NCBI GenBank assembly: GCA_045660065.1
Contig: JAZRDC010000091.1
Location: forward strand, 1 to 33,457
Source: RGIG2094 sp045660065
GTDB taxonomy: Bacteria; Bacillota; Clostridia; RGIG6154
Length of the DNA stretch: 33,457 bases
Direction of reading: 5' to 3'
Under the pieces are notes generated by a model. That model searched no databases, was not told the DNA's origin, and was given only the letters and a program-made list of their open reading frames with translations. The position numbers and the translations under genes were made by a program. Numbering within the stretch: position 1 is the first letter of the stretch; the number at the start of each line of letters is the position of its first letter. Shown here one piece after another: positions 21,783 through 30,163 of this stretch.

Positions 21783-22379
21783 ATGATTTCACAAAAAATC
21801 AAGAAGTTAAGATTAAGTCATGGTCTTACTCAGGCAGAAATGGGAAAACTTGTTGGTTGTTCTGCTGCAAGAATTTCAGGGTATGAAAGCGGAAAAGTAA
21901 GTGTTTCTTATAATGTGGCAAAAATTTATGCAAAACGCTTTGGTTGCCTTACTGAATATCTGCTCAATGATGGAATTCCGCTTATGGACGAACCTGATAC
22001 ATTGGAAGAAAATCCAATTGTTTCAAAAATTCCTGTTTTGAAAAATGTTGCCTTGCCGCCTGATAAGAATAATGTGTGGAAAAGAATTTATCATCCGTTT
22101 TATGATAATGCACCATCAAGAAAAGCATGGGTTACAAAAGATAAAGACGGAAAAAACATGGTTGTTATCTTTATAGAAGTAAACAATTTCCGTGAAGGGG
22201 ACCATATTGTTGCAGTATTAGACGGTGCAACTGTTATGGGATATTATTATGTTGATGAAAACAGAAATGTTTGTATAAAATCAAAGCCAAAAGGTGAAAA
22301 GGGACTTAGAAATTTAAGAGTAGGTCTTGAAAAAGACGATATACTTGCAGGAATAGTAGAACTTATAATCATGGAATAA
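21783..22379 (+). CDS. XRE-family regulator with an S24-like C-terminal domain
   Basis: A 198-aa cytoplasmic DNA-binding protein. N-terminal Cro/C1 HTH (about 5-60: LRLSHGLTQAEMGKLVGCSAARISGYE). The C-terminal 90 residues resemble the LexA/CI S24 fold (EGDHIVAVLDGATVMGYYY, then DDILAGIVELI). The GDSM serine motif and the catalytic Lys are both missing, so self-cleavage is unlikely; the domain may serve dimerisation or ligand sensing. I take ATG 21783; an in-frame GTG at 21774 overlaps the GGGGAGGTGG Shine-Dalgarno. Single-gene unit with own promoter and terminator. Target genes unknown; the divergent M16 operon is a candidate. Confidence 0.82.
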   Translation: MISQKIKKLRLSHGLTQAEMGKLVGCSAARISGYESGKVSVSYNVAKIYAKRFGCLTEYLLNDGIPLMDEPDTLEENPIVSKIPVLKNVALPPDKNNVWKRIYHPFYDNAPSRKAWVTKDKDGKNMVVIFIEVNNFREGDHIVAVLDGATVMGYYYVDENRNVCIKSKPKGEKGLRNLRVGLEKDDILAGIVELIIME

Positions 22380-22380
22380 A

Positions 22381-22416
22381 AAAGTTTAAAACTCGTTGAG
22401 TTTTAAACTTTTTTTA
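22381..22416. terminator. Bidirectional terminator between the regulator gene and murC
   Basis: AAAGTTTAAAACTC (22381-22394) and GAGTTTTAAACTTT (22398-22411), a perfect 14-bp stem with loop GTT and flanking A/T runs. Both convergent genes end within 10 bp. Confidence 0.92.
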
Positions 22417-22420
22417 ATCG

Positions 22421-23791
22421 CTATATTAACTTTTCACCAATTTTAAATACTGTTCCTGCACCAATTGTCATAATCAGTTCGTCGCCTGTGCATGTGTCTT
22501 TAATGTGAGAAACCACATCGTCAAACTCTTTGATGTATATTGCATCACAGCCATTTTTAACCATAATATCAACAATGTCTTTTGATGAAACTGTACCGTC
22601 GTCAATTTCGCGGGCGGCGTAGATATCGGTTACAATAACTCTGTCAGCCCCTGAAAGACTTTCTGCAAATTCATTAAGAAGTGCTTTTGTTCTTGTATAG
22701 GTGTGGGGCTGGAAAATTGCAGTTACTTTTTTATGGCCGAAATTTTTTGCAGTTGAAATTGCCGCAATGATTTCGGTTGGGTGATGAGCATAATCGTCAA
22801 CAACTGTGCAGCCATTAAATTCACCTTTTATTTCAAAACGACGGTCTGTGCCTTTGAAATTTCCAAGTCCTTCTTTTACTGCAGTTGCATCGCACCCTGC
22901 ATCAAGGCACATAGCAGCCGCGGCTAAACTGTTTAAAATGTTGTGTTTGCCCGGCACTCCCAAAGTAACGGTGCAAAGTTTTTCGCCAAAATAAATAAGG
23001 TCATAGGTAGCAAAACCGTTTTTGTCAAAAACAACATTTTTAGCACAACAGTCAAATTCTTCACCGATGCCGAAAGTGATTACTTTACATTTGGCATTTT
23101 TTATGGCCTTTAAAGTGTTTTGGTCAGCACCATTTGCGATAATACTTCCGCTTTCGGGAACTAATGCACAGAATTTTTCAAATGCAGAAATTATATGGTC
23201 AATATCTTTAAAATAATCAAGATGGTCTGCGTCAATGTTTAAAATTACTGCTTTCTCAGGGAAAAATTCAAGAAAACTTTCAACATATTCACAAGCCTCG
23301 GTAACAAAAATATCTTTTCCGCCGATTTTCAGGTTGCCTCCGATTGCCTTTACTTCACCGCCAACCAAAACAGTAGGGTCTTTTTGTGCAGCAAGCATAA
23401 TAAGTGCCGCCATTGATGTTGAGGTGGTTTTTCCATGTGTACCTGAAATACAACAAGGACAGTTGTAGGCTTTCATAAGTTCCCCTAAAAATACGCTTCG
23501 TTCAACAACTTTATCTGCTTTTTGTATGGCTTCCACATACTCAGGGTTGTCTTTTGCGATTGCCGCAGTATATACCACAAGGTCAGGATTTTTGATGTTT
23601 TCTTTTTTCTGACCGATGAAAATTTCAATTCCCGCATTTTCAAGTTTATCTGTAAGATGAGTCTTGGTTATATCACTTCCAGACACTTTAAAACCGCCTT
23701 GTTTTACAATCAGGGCAAGGGACGACATGCTGATGCCGCCAATGCCGATAAAGTGGATATAACTGTCTGAATTCAAGTTAAATATTTTCAA
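22421..23791 (-). CDS. murC: UDP-N-acetylmuramate--L-alanine ligase
   Basis: A 456-aa cytoplasmic Mur ligase that adds L-alanine to UDP-MurNAc, the first stem-peptide step of peptidoglycan synthesis. N-terminal Rossmann motif HFIGIGGISMSSLA (13-26), ATP-binding GTHGKTT (117-123), NIDADHLDYF, and VVDDYAHHPTEI in the C-terminal half are all typical. The length is normal. The start is TTG at 23791 with GGGAGG about 10 nt upstream. Single-gene unit with its own promoter, divergent from hom. Confidence 0.96.
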   Translation of the reverse strand: MKIFNLNSDSYIHFIGIGGISMSSLALIVKQGGFKVSGSDITKTHLTDKLENAGIEIFIGQKKENIKNPDLVVYTAAIAKDNPEYVEAIQKADKVVERSVFLGELMKAYNCPCCISGTHGKTTSTSMAALIMLAAQKDPTVLVGGEVKAIGGNLKIGGKDIFVTEACEYVESFLEFFPEKAVILNIDADHLDYFKDIDHIISAFEKFCALVPESGSIIANGADQNTLKAIKNAKCKVITFGIGEEFDCCAKNVVFDKNGFATYDLIYFGEKLCTVTLGVPGKHNILNSLAAAAMCLDAGCDATAVKEGLGNFKGTDRRFEIKGEFNGCTVVDDYAHHPTEIIAAISTAKNFGHKKVTAIFQPHTYTRTKALLNEFAESLSGADRVIVTDIYAAREIDDGTVSSKDIVDIMVKNGCDAIYIKEFDDVVSHIKDTCTGDELIMTIGAGTVFKIGEKLI

Positions 23792-23847
23792 AATCTTCAG
23801 CCTCCCGGACGCTTTCGATTAGTGTATGTAATAATCTTCTTTTCATT

Positions 23848-23876
23848 ACTATAGCAGAAAATATACTTTTTTTCAA
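23848..23876 (-). promoter_or_regulatory. Promoter of murC
   Basis: On the minus strand: TTGAAA (23876-23871), 17-nt spacer, TATAGT (23853-23848). About 57 nt before the TTG start. Confidence 0.7.
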
Positions 23877-23905
23877 GAAAAAAGCAAAAAAATAATAAAA
23901 ATCCC

Positions 23906-23934
23906 TTGATTTTTTTCACTAAAGATAATATAAT
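23906..23934 (+). promoter_or_regulatory. Promoter of the hom-lysC operon
   Basis: TTGATT (23906-23911), 17-nt spacer, TATAAT (23929-23934). This leaves a leader of about 100 nt before hom. In it ATATTG and CAATAT could pair and enclose AGACA/TGTCT, but I see no recognisable riboswitch or T-box. Confidence 0.7.
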
Positions 23935-24043
23935 TACTCTATTAATGATATTGTGCAGTACTATAGACAGTTGTCTTTTATCAATATATTTGAAAACAGG
24001 GCAGTTTGTTACTTTGACAATACATACAAAACGGAGGAAGAAA

Positions 24044-25258
24044 ATGATAGGCATTGCAGTATTGGGTTTTGGTGTTGTAGGTTCAGGTGTAGTTGAACTT
24101 ATTGAAAAAAATGCCAAAACCGTAAACAAAGGTCTTGCTGATGAAATCCGTGTAAAGAAAATTCTTGATATCAGAGATTTTGAAGGTCATAAATATCAGG
24201 ATCTTTTCACAAAGGATTTTGATGAAATCTTAAATGACGATGAAATCAGCATTGTTGTTGAAACAATCGGCGGCAGGGAACCCGCAAGAACTTTTACAGA
24301 AAAAGCACTTAAAAAAGGAAAAAGTGTTGTTTCTTCAAATAAAGAACTTGTGGCAACTTTCGGTGCAGATTTGTTGGTAACAGCAAAAGAAAATAATTCA
24401 TATTATATGTTTGAGGCATCAACAGGCGGAGCAATCCCTGTTTTAAGACCAATGGGAACTTGTCTTGCGGCAAACAATATCACAGATATCTGGGGTATTG
24501 TAAACGGTACCACAAACTATATTTTAACAAGAATGTTTGAGCAGGGGGCATCTTTTGAAGATGCGTTAAAAGAAGCCCAGGAAAAAGGCTACGCAGAACG
24601 CGACCCTTCTGCTGACGTTGACGGAATTGACACAATGCGTAAAATCGCAATTTTAATGTCAATTGCATCAGGCTATGAAACAAACTGCGAAAAAATCTAT
24701 GCAGAAGGCATAAGAAATATCAAGCAGGAAGATGTTAAAATTTTAGATAAAGCAGGATATGCAATTAAACTTATCGGTCATGGTAAGACTTGCGACGGAA
24801 AAGTTTTTGCAAGAGTAAGTCCTATGGTTATCTCTAAAGAACATCCGCTCTCTGGTGTTAAAGATGTTTTCAATGCAGTTATGGTTATGGGCGATGCAAC
24901 AGACGAAGTAATGTTTTACGGAAAAGGGGCAGGAAAGTTCCCTACCGCAAGTGCAGTTGTTGCAGATGTTATAGATATCGTGAAACTTTCAGGCAAAGCA
25001 CCTCGTTATTCGTGGGTTAAACCTGAAAAGGATATTATGATAAATATTGAAGATACCGATTCAATGTTCTATGTAAGAGCGAAAGGTGTTTTAAAGCAAG
25101 AACTTAAAAACAGTTTTGAAATTGTTGAATTTGTTGAAAATGGTGATGAATTTGCTTTCTTTACCGCAGAAACAAATGAAAAGACATTTGAAGATAAAAA
25201 GGCAAAACTTGAACAAAATGGTGCAAAGTTTGAAGCCGTAATCAGAAAATTATTGTAG
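24044..25258 (+). CDS. hom: Homoserine dehydrogenase
   Basis: A 404-aa cytoplasmic NAD(P)H enzyme reducing aspartate semialdehyde to homoserine, at the branch to threonine and methionine. Rossmann motif GFGVVGSG (7-14), GGREPARTFTEKAL, VVSSNKELVA, GIVNGTTNYILTRM and the catalytic signature AERDPSADVDGIDTMRKIAIL are present. The last 80 residues are an ACT-like tail that is shorter than in many homologues. The frame is open upstream to 23906, but only ATG 24044 has a Shine-Dalgarno (CGGAGGAAG). It leads a long packed operon, with lysC 14 bp downstream. Confidence 0.95.
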   Translation: MIGIAVLGFGVVGSGVVELIEKNAKTVNKGLADEIRVKKILDIRDFEGHKYQDLFTKDFDEILNDDEISIVVETIGGREPARTFTEKALKKGKSVVSSNKELVATFGADLLVTAKENNSYYMFEASTGGAIPVLRPMGTCLAANNITDIWGIVNGTTNYILTRMFEQGASFEDALKEAQEKGYAERDPSADVDGIDTMRKIAILMSIASGYETNCEKIYAEGIRNIKQEDVKILDKAGYAIKLIGHGKTCDGKVFARVSPMVISKEHPLSGVKDVFNAVMVMGDATDEVMFYGKGAGKFPTASAVVADVIDIVKLSGKAPRYSWVKPEKDIMINIEDTDSMFYVRAKGVLKQELKNSFEIVEFVENGDEFAFFTAETNEKTFEDKKAKLEQNGAKFEAVIRKLL

Positions 25259-25272
25259 AAAGTGGTGTTAAT

Positions 25273-26484
25273 ATGGGTTTGGTAGTTCAAAAATTCGGAG
25301 GATCTTCGGTTGCTGACGCTAAAAAAGTTATGAACGTTGCCGAAAGAGTTACCGATGAATACAAAAAAGGCAATAGTGTTATTGTAGTTGTTTCTGCTCA
25401 GGGCGACACAACTGATGACCTTATTGAAAAAGCAAATGAAATTAATCCTAATGCGTCAAAAAGAGAAATGGATATGCTTCTTGCAACAGGTGAACAGATT
25501 TCAATTTCACTTCTTGCAATGGCGATTGAAAAATTAGGTTTTCCTGTAATTTCTCTTACAGGCTGGCAGGTTGGTATGCAGACAGACAGCCATTATTCAC
25601 GCGCAAGAATCAAAAGAATTGACAGTGAAAGAATTTCTATGGAACTTGACAAGAAAAATATTGTTATTGTTGCAGGCTTCCAGGGAATTAACAAATATGA
25701 CGATATTACAACATTGGGCAGAGGCGGATCTGATACATCAGCAGTAGCACTTGCTGCTGCATTGCACGCAGATATCTGCGAAATCTACACAGATGTAGAC
25801 GGCGTTTACACAACTGACCCAAGAATTGTTAAAGATGCAGTTAAATTAGATGAAATTTCATACGACGAAATGTTGGAACTTGCATCTCTTGGTGCAAATG
25901 TTCTTCACAACCGTTCAGTTGAAATGGCAAAGAAATACAATGTAAATTTAGAAGTTAAATCAAGTTTTGAAAGAGTACCAGGTACTGTTGTTAAGGAGGA
26001 AGTAGATATGGAAAAAATGTTGGTAAGAGGTGTAGCAAGAGATAACGACGTTGCAAGAATTGCGGTAATTGGTCTTAAAGACGAACCGGGAACTGCATTT
26101 AAGATTTTCTCACTTCTCTCAAAGAATAAAATCAATGTTGATATTATTTTGCAGTCAATCGGCAGAGAAAATACAAAAGATATTTCATTTACAGTTACAG
26201 AAGGCAACCTTGAAAAAGCAGTTGAAATTTTAGAGCAGAACAAAGATATCATCGGTTACAAAGATATTTCAAGTTCAACAGAACTTTCAAAAGTTTCAAT
26301 CGTAGGTGCAGGTATGGTAAACAACCCTGGTGTTGCATCAACAATGTTTGAAGCACTTTATGAAGCATCAATCAACATTCATATGATTTCAACATCAGAA
26401 CTTAAAGTTTCAGTTCTTATTGATCAGAATGAAGCAGAACGTGCAGTAAGAGCAATCCACGATAAGTTCGACTTTACAAAATAA
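25273..26484 (+). CDS. lysC: Aspartate kinase
   Basis: A 403-aa cytoplasmic kinase that phosphorylates L-aspartate, the first committed step to lysine, threonine and methionine. KFGGSSVAD (N-terminal substrate/ATP motif), GRGGSDTSAVALAAAL, TDVDGVYTTDPRIV, then two ACT domains (about 262-330 and 340-403) that in this family bind lysine or threonine for feedback control. The size fits the Bacillus AKII/Corynebacterium type. An internal Shine-Dalgarno and ATG (26008) could yield a separate ACT-only subunit. It follows hom closely, so the two early aspartate-pathway steps are coexpressed. Confidence 0.96.
   Translation: MGLVVQKFGGSSVADAKKVMNVAERVTDEYKKGNSVIVVVSAQGDTTDDLIEKANEINPNASKREMDMLLATGEQISISLLAMAIEKLGFPVISLTGWQVGMQTDSHYSRARIKRIDSERISMELDKKNIVIVAGFQGINKYDDITTLGRGGSDTSAVALAAALHADICEIYTDVDGVYTTDPRIVKDAVKLDEISYDEMLELASLGANVLHNRSVEMAKKYNVNLEVKSSFERVPGTVVKEEVDMEKMLVRGVARDNDVARIAVIGLKDEPGTAFKIFSLLSKNKINVDIILQSIGRENTKDISFTVTEGNLEKAVEILEQNKDIIGYKDISSSTELSKVSIVGAGMVNNPGVASTMFEALYEASINIHMISTSELKVSVLIDQNEAERAVRAIHDKFDFTK
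26008..26484 (+). CDS. Internal in-frame start: possible aspartate kinase beta subunit
   Basis: Inside lysC, AAGGAGG (25993-25999) is a full Shine-Dalgarno 8 nt before an in-frame ATG at 26008 (residue 246). A product from here would be 158 aa, starting MEKMLVRGVARDNDVARIAVIG and containing both ACT domains and nothing of the kinase. Bacillus subtilis AKII and Corynebacterium LysC are known to make such alpha/beta pairs from overlapping frames, and the position here matches. The sequence supports the site; expression is inferred. Confidence 0.6.
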   Translation: MEKMLVRGVARDNDVARIAVIGLKDEPGTAFKIFSLLSKNKINVDIILQSIGRENTKDISFTVTEGNLEKAVEILEQNKDIIGYKDISSSTELSKVSIVGAGMVNNPGVASTMFEALYEASINIHMISTSELKVSVLIDQNEAERAVRAIHDKFDFTK

Positions 26485-26525
26485 TTTAAAATTTCAGAAT
26501 ATATATACCGAAAGGATAAAATGCA

Positions 26526-29156
26526 ATGACAAAGTTTTGGCATATTGCCGCAAAAGATGAGATAGAAGATAACCTCAATACTGATTTTGAACGTGGTATG
26601 ACAAACGAATTTGCACAAAGCAAATTAAAGCAGAACGCAACAGTTTATGCAAAAGACAAAAAAGCAACTTTTAAGTTTTTTGCCGTACATTTCAGTTCTG
26701 TGATGGCGATATTGCTTGTAATTCTTTCGGTTGTTTTTATGTTTACGGGTAAAGCGGTAGAGGGAACAACACTTGTTATTTTGGTTTTAATCTCGGAACT
26801 TTTGGGCTACGGGCAGGATATTGCTGCGTTTTTAAAAGGCAGAAAAGTTTTGAGACTTTTAAAATCAAAGACTGTGGTAATCCGTGATGGCGAAAGCAAA
26901 GTAATTCCTGCAGACGAAGTAGTTGCGGGGGATATTGTTGTTCTTAAGAAAGGCGATATTGTTCCTTGCGACGGCAGAATTGTTTCAATAGCAGACCTTG
27001 AGGTTAATGAAAAAGATGTTACAGGAAATGAATCTGTAAAAAAAGAAATTGAAGCAGAACTTCTGGAAGAAACTCCTGTAAGTGAGCAGACAAATATGTT
27101 GTTTGCGGGAAGCAGCATCATTTCAGGCGAATGCAGAATTGTTGCATGCAGAACAGGAAATGATACTGTTTTTGCAGGTCTTGATAAACAAGATGCTCCT
27201 GCTGATGACAAATTGTTTATGCAGGATAAAGTGTCAGAAGTGGGAAAAGTTCTTGCAGTAATTGCATTTGTGTTGCTTTTGATTTTATTGGTGCTTTCTT
27301 ATGTTTTCGGCGAGAATATGTGGCAGGCGGGTGCTGTTTGTCTTGCGTTGGGGGCTGTGTTGGTTCCTGCGAAAATATCATCTGTTATTTCATATATCGT
27401 AAGCCGCGGTATGCTTAAAATCGCTGAGGGCGGAAGTGTTATCAAAAGCGAAAAAATATATGAAAATCTTGCTCTTTGCGATGTGGTTATCACAGGCAAA
27501 AGCGGAATTTTAACAAAAGAAGATGCTGTAGTGGGCGGTGTGTTTACATATGACGGCCAGTGGAGTATAAATGATTTCGGACTTACTGCGGCACAAAAAA
27601 GTATTCAGGAAATTATGATGGAGTTTGCGGCAATCTGCACTGCATCATCAGTTGATAAAAATATGCCTGAAGAATATGCGGTAGACAATGCCATTTTGTC
27701 TGCGGAAGAAAATATGGGCATCAAGGCAGGCGGCATTGAGGTTGCTGCAAATTATGCTTTTGACCCTGAAAGAAAAATTATGACTGCCGTTGCCAAAACA
27801 GGTGAAGGTTACAGAATTATAACCAAAGGAAATGTAAAAGAAATTTTAGACCGTTCAAAATATGCGGTGTCAAGCGCAGAACTTTATGATATGACAGAAG
27901 AAATCAAAGCCGACTTGCTTGAAAAATGCGAAAGTGCCGCACAACAGGGCTTAAAAACCATTGCAGTTGCATATAAAGACGAAAGTGAACTTTTGTCAAG
28001 AGAAGATGCAGAATGTAATCTTATTTTCGTAGGAACTTTGCTTCTTGAAAATGAAATCAGAACAGAGTCAGTAGATGCGGTAAGCGAACTTGTATCAGCG
28101 GGAATTAAAACTGTGGTTGCAACTTATGACACATTAAGCGTAGCAGAATATGTAGCGCTTCAGGCTGGAATTAAAAACGAAGCCGACATTTCTTTAACAG
28201 GCGGGGAAATAGATAAATTAAGCGACGAAGAATTAGATGCAAAATTAGAAACGGCAGTTGTTTTTGCAGAACTTACACCTGAAAACAAAGAAAGAATTGT
28301 AAACAGTTATAAAAGACTCGGGAAAACTGTATGCGTGATTGCAGACAGCCCTCGTGATGCGAAAAATTTTGAAGTTTCAGACATTTCTGTTGCTAAAAAA
28401 GACGGCAGTGATGTTGCAATGGAAAAAGCAGACCTGGTAACAGACGGAAGTTTTACAGAGTTTGTAAATACAGTTAAAAAATGCCAGACACTCTATTTAG
28501 ATGTAAGAAAGGCATTGAGATATATGATTTCAGGCGGAGTTTCACTTATTTTGTTTGTGATTTTCGCCCTTGCCCTTACAAGCAGATTGCCTGTAAGTGC
28601 AACGCAGATACTTGCAATAGGTGTGCTTGTTTCGGGAATTATGCCTTTTGCATTGCCTGCAGGCGGTGCGTGGGACAAGCATCAACTTAAAAATGTTAAA
28701 AAGCAGGACAGCGTGTTTGTCAATATGTGGACAAGGATTTTGGTTTGCGGAATTTTCAGTGCACTGATAGCCCTTGTGCTTTACATAATCGTAAGATTTT
28801 TCGGCACTTTGCAATCAGATATGGCGGCAATTTCCGCATCGCAGACCGCAGTAGTTGTTTACTTTGTATTCAGTGCCTTGTTTAACCTTTTATATTTAAG
28901 AATAAACTTAATTAAGATGAAAGAGGGAACAGATGAAATCATAACTTTGGGGGCGGTAGCATTAATAAGCCTTTTGCTTGTTATAATTGCACTTTGCGTT
29001 CCTGTTATGAAAATCATTTTCGCATTTGAGGGTAAATACGCTTTGATTTCTGTTTTAGTGGCGTTGTTACCTGCAGGCTTAAGTGCGTTAATTGATGCTT
29101 TTAAACTTATAAAGAAAAGCATAAAAGCGGAGGAAATAAATGGAACAGACATTTAA
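26526..29156 (+). CDS. P-type-ATPase-like membrane protein lacking catalytic motifs
   Basis: An 876-aa protein with the P2-type cation ATPase architecture: N-terminal cation-ATPase-like segment; TM pair about 52-100; actuator-like domain with VVAGDIVVLKKGDIVPCDGRI; TM pair about 240-295; P and N domains; six C-terminal TM helices from about 660. Catalytic motifs are altered. The phosphorylation motif DKTGTLT reads G324-K-S-G-I-L-T, so the Asp is Gly. TGES reads T-G-N-E-S (166-170). The TM4 PEGLP position reads VPAKI. TGD reads T533-Y-D. GDGxND reads A606-D-S-P-R-D611. Phosphoenzyme transport as known in the family should be impossible. The frame is long, clean and under apparent selection, so it is unlikely to be decay. 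It lies 41 bp after lysC, overlaps rlmB by 17 nt, and its start is preceded by a two-codon ORF. Function unknown. Confidence 0.85.
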   Translation: MTKFWHIAAKDEIEDNLNTDFERGMTNEFAQSKLKQNATVYAKDKKATFKFFAVHFSSVMAILLVILSVVFMFTGKAVEGTTLVILVLISELLGYGQDIAAFLKGRKVLRLLKSKTVVIRDGESKVIPADEVVAGDIVVLKKGDIVPCDGRIVSIADLEVNEKDVTGNESVKKEIEAELLEETPVSEQTNMLFAGSSIISGECRIVACRTGNDTVFAGLDKQDAPADDKLFMQDKVSEVGKVLAVIAFVLLLILLVLSYVFGENMWQAGAVCLALGAVLVPAKISSVISYIVSRGMLKIAEGGSVIKSEKIYENLALCDVVITGKSGILTKEDAVVGGVFTYDGQWSINDFGLTAAQKSIQEIMMEFAAICTASSVDKNMPEEYAVDNAILSAEENMGIKAGGIEVAANYAFDPERKIMTAVAKTGEGYRIITKGNVKEILDRSKYAVSSAELYDMTEEIKADLLEKCESAAQQGLKTIAVAYKDESELLSREDAECNLIFVGTLLLENEIRTESVDAVSELVSAGIKTVVATYDTLSVAEYVALQAGIKNEADISLTGGEIDKLSDEELDAKLETAVVFAELTPENKERIVNSYKRLGKTVCVIADSPRDAKNFEVSDISVAKKDGSDVAMEKADLVTDGSFTEFVNTVKKCQTLYLDVRKALRYMISGGVSLILFVIFALALTSRLPVSATQILAIGVLVSGIMPFALPAGGAWDKHQLKNVKKQDSVFVNMWTRILVCGIFSALIALVLYIIVRFFGTLQSDMAAISASQTAVVVYFVFSALFNLLYLRINLIKMKEGTDEIITLGAVALISLLLVIIALCVPVMKIIFAFEGKYALISVLVALLPAGLSALIDAFKLIKKSIKAEEINGTDI

Positions 29157-29880
29157 AATCGAAGGAAGAAATCCTGTAATCGAGGCGATAAAGTCAGGCA
29201 GAAGCATAGATAAAATCTATGTTTTAAAAGGCGAGTCTCACGGGTCAGTTATAAAAATAAAAGCCATGGCAAGGGATAATAAAATTCCTGTTGTGGAAAT
29301 TGATAAAAAGAAATTTTCGGAAATGAGCGATATATCTTCAAGTCAGGGTGTTGTTGCAAATGTATCACCTGTTGATTATGTATCGGTTGAAGATATAATA
29401 AAAAGAGCAGAAGATAAAAATGAACCTCTTTTTGTGGTGATTTTGGATGAAATCGAAGATCCTCACAATCTCGGGGCAATTATCAGAACTGCAAATGCTG
29501 CAGGTGCTCACGGAGTTATTATTCCAAAGCACAGAAGCGCATATATTACTGCAACAGTTGCAAAAACTGCGGCGGGTGCTTGTTTTTATACACCTGTTGC
29601 AAAAGTTACCAACTTAGTACAGACAATTAAAAAATTGAAAGATTACGGTGTTTGGTTTTATGGTGCTGATATGCACGGTGAAAATGATATTTTCAACACC
29701 GACTTTTCAGGTAAAATCGGCATAGTAATCGGCAACGAAGGCAAAGGCATAAGCCCCACAGTAAAAAAAGAATGTGATTTTATGGTAAATATCCCGATGC
29801 TTGGGGAAGTTGAATCATTAAACGCATCGGTAAGCGCAGGAATATTTATGTATAGCGCGTTAAAATCAAGGAGGAAATAA
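29140..29880 (+). CDS. rlmB: SPOUT-family 23S rRNA 2'-O-methyltransferase (RlmB/TrmH type)
   Basis: A 246-aa protein that methylates a ribose in RNA using SAM. An N-terminal L30e-like substrate-binding domain (IEGRNPVIEAIKSG) is followed by the SpoU methylase domain with the three family motifs: LDEIEDPHNLGAIIRTA, GIVIGNEGKGIS and PMLGEVESLNASVSAGI, which form the knotted SAM site. RlmB acts on G2251 of 23S rRNA in E. coli; the exact target here cannot be read from sequence. GGAGG lies 6 nt before the ATG, inside the end of the ATPase-like gene. Confidence 0.93.
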   Translation: MEQTFKIEGRNPVIEAIKSGRSIDKIYVLKGESHGSVIKIKAMARDNKIPVVEIDKKKFSEMSDISSSQGVVANVSPVDYVSVEDIIKRAEDKNEPLFVVILDEIEDPHNLGAIIRTANAAGAHGVIIPKHRSAYITATVAKTAAGACFYTPVAKVTNLVQTIKKLKDYGVWFYGADMHGENDIFNTDFSGKIGIVIGNEGKGISPTVKKECDFMVNIPMLGEVESLNASVSAGIFMYSALKSRRK

Positions 29881-29882
29881 AA

Positions 29883-30152
29883 ATGAAAGCAGTTGTAACA
29901 GTAATCGGTGTAGACAAACCGGGAATTATCGCAAAAGTAAGTGGTAAATTATTTGAAGAAAATGTTAATATTTTAGATATTACCCAGACAATTATGGGCG
30001 ATATTTTCTCTATGATTATGTTGGTTGACGTTAAATCAAAGGAAACAGATTTTTCCGCTCTCGTTTCAGATATGAAAGCAATCGGCGAAGAAATTGGTGT
30101 CGAAATCACTGTAACACGCGACGAAATTTATAAATCAATGCACAGAATTTAA
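29883..30152 (+). CDS. ACT-domain protein (UPF0237 family)
   Basis: An 89-aa protein that is a single ACT domain: AVVTVIGVDKPGIIAKVSGKLFEENVNILDI is the typical ligand-binding face. Such domains bind amino acids or related small molecules and usually regulate a partner. It begins 2 bp after rlmB with GGAGG upstream and ends 11 bp before the PFL gene. This ACT/PFL pairing recurs across Firmicutes (established neighbourhood), which suggests a common function that is not known. Confidence 0.9.
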   Translation: MKAVVTVIGVDKPGIIAKVSGKLFEENVNILDITQTIMGDIFSMIMLVDVKSKETDFSALVSDMKAIGEEIGVEITVTRDEIYKSMHRI

Positions 30153-30163
30153 GGGGTGATTGT

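Noticed and set aside
23906..24043. Upstream extension of hom or a leader peptide
   Set aside because: The frame is open, but its first codons lie in the promoter, none of the upstream starts has a ribosome binding site, and homologues start at MIGIAVLGFG.
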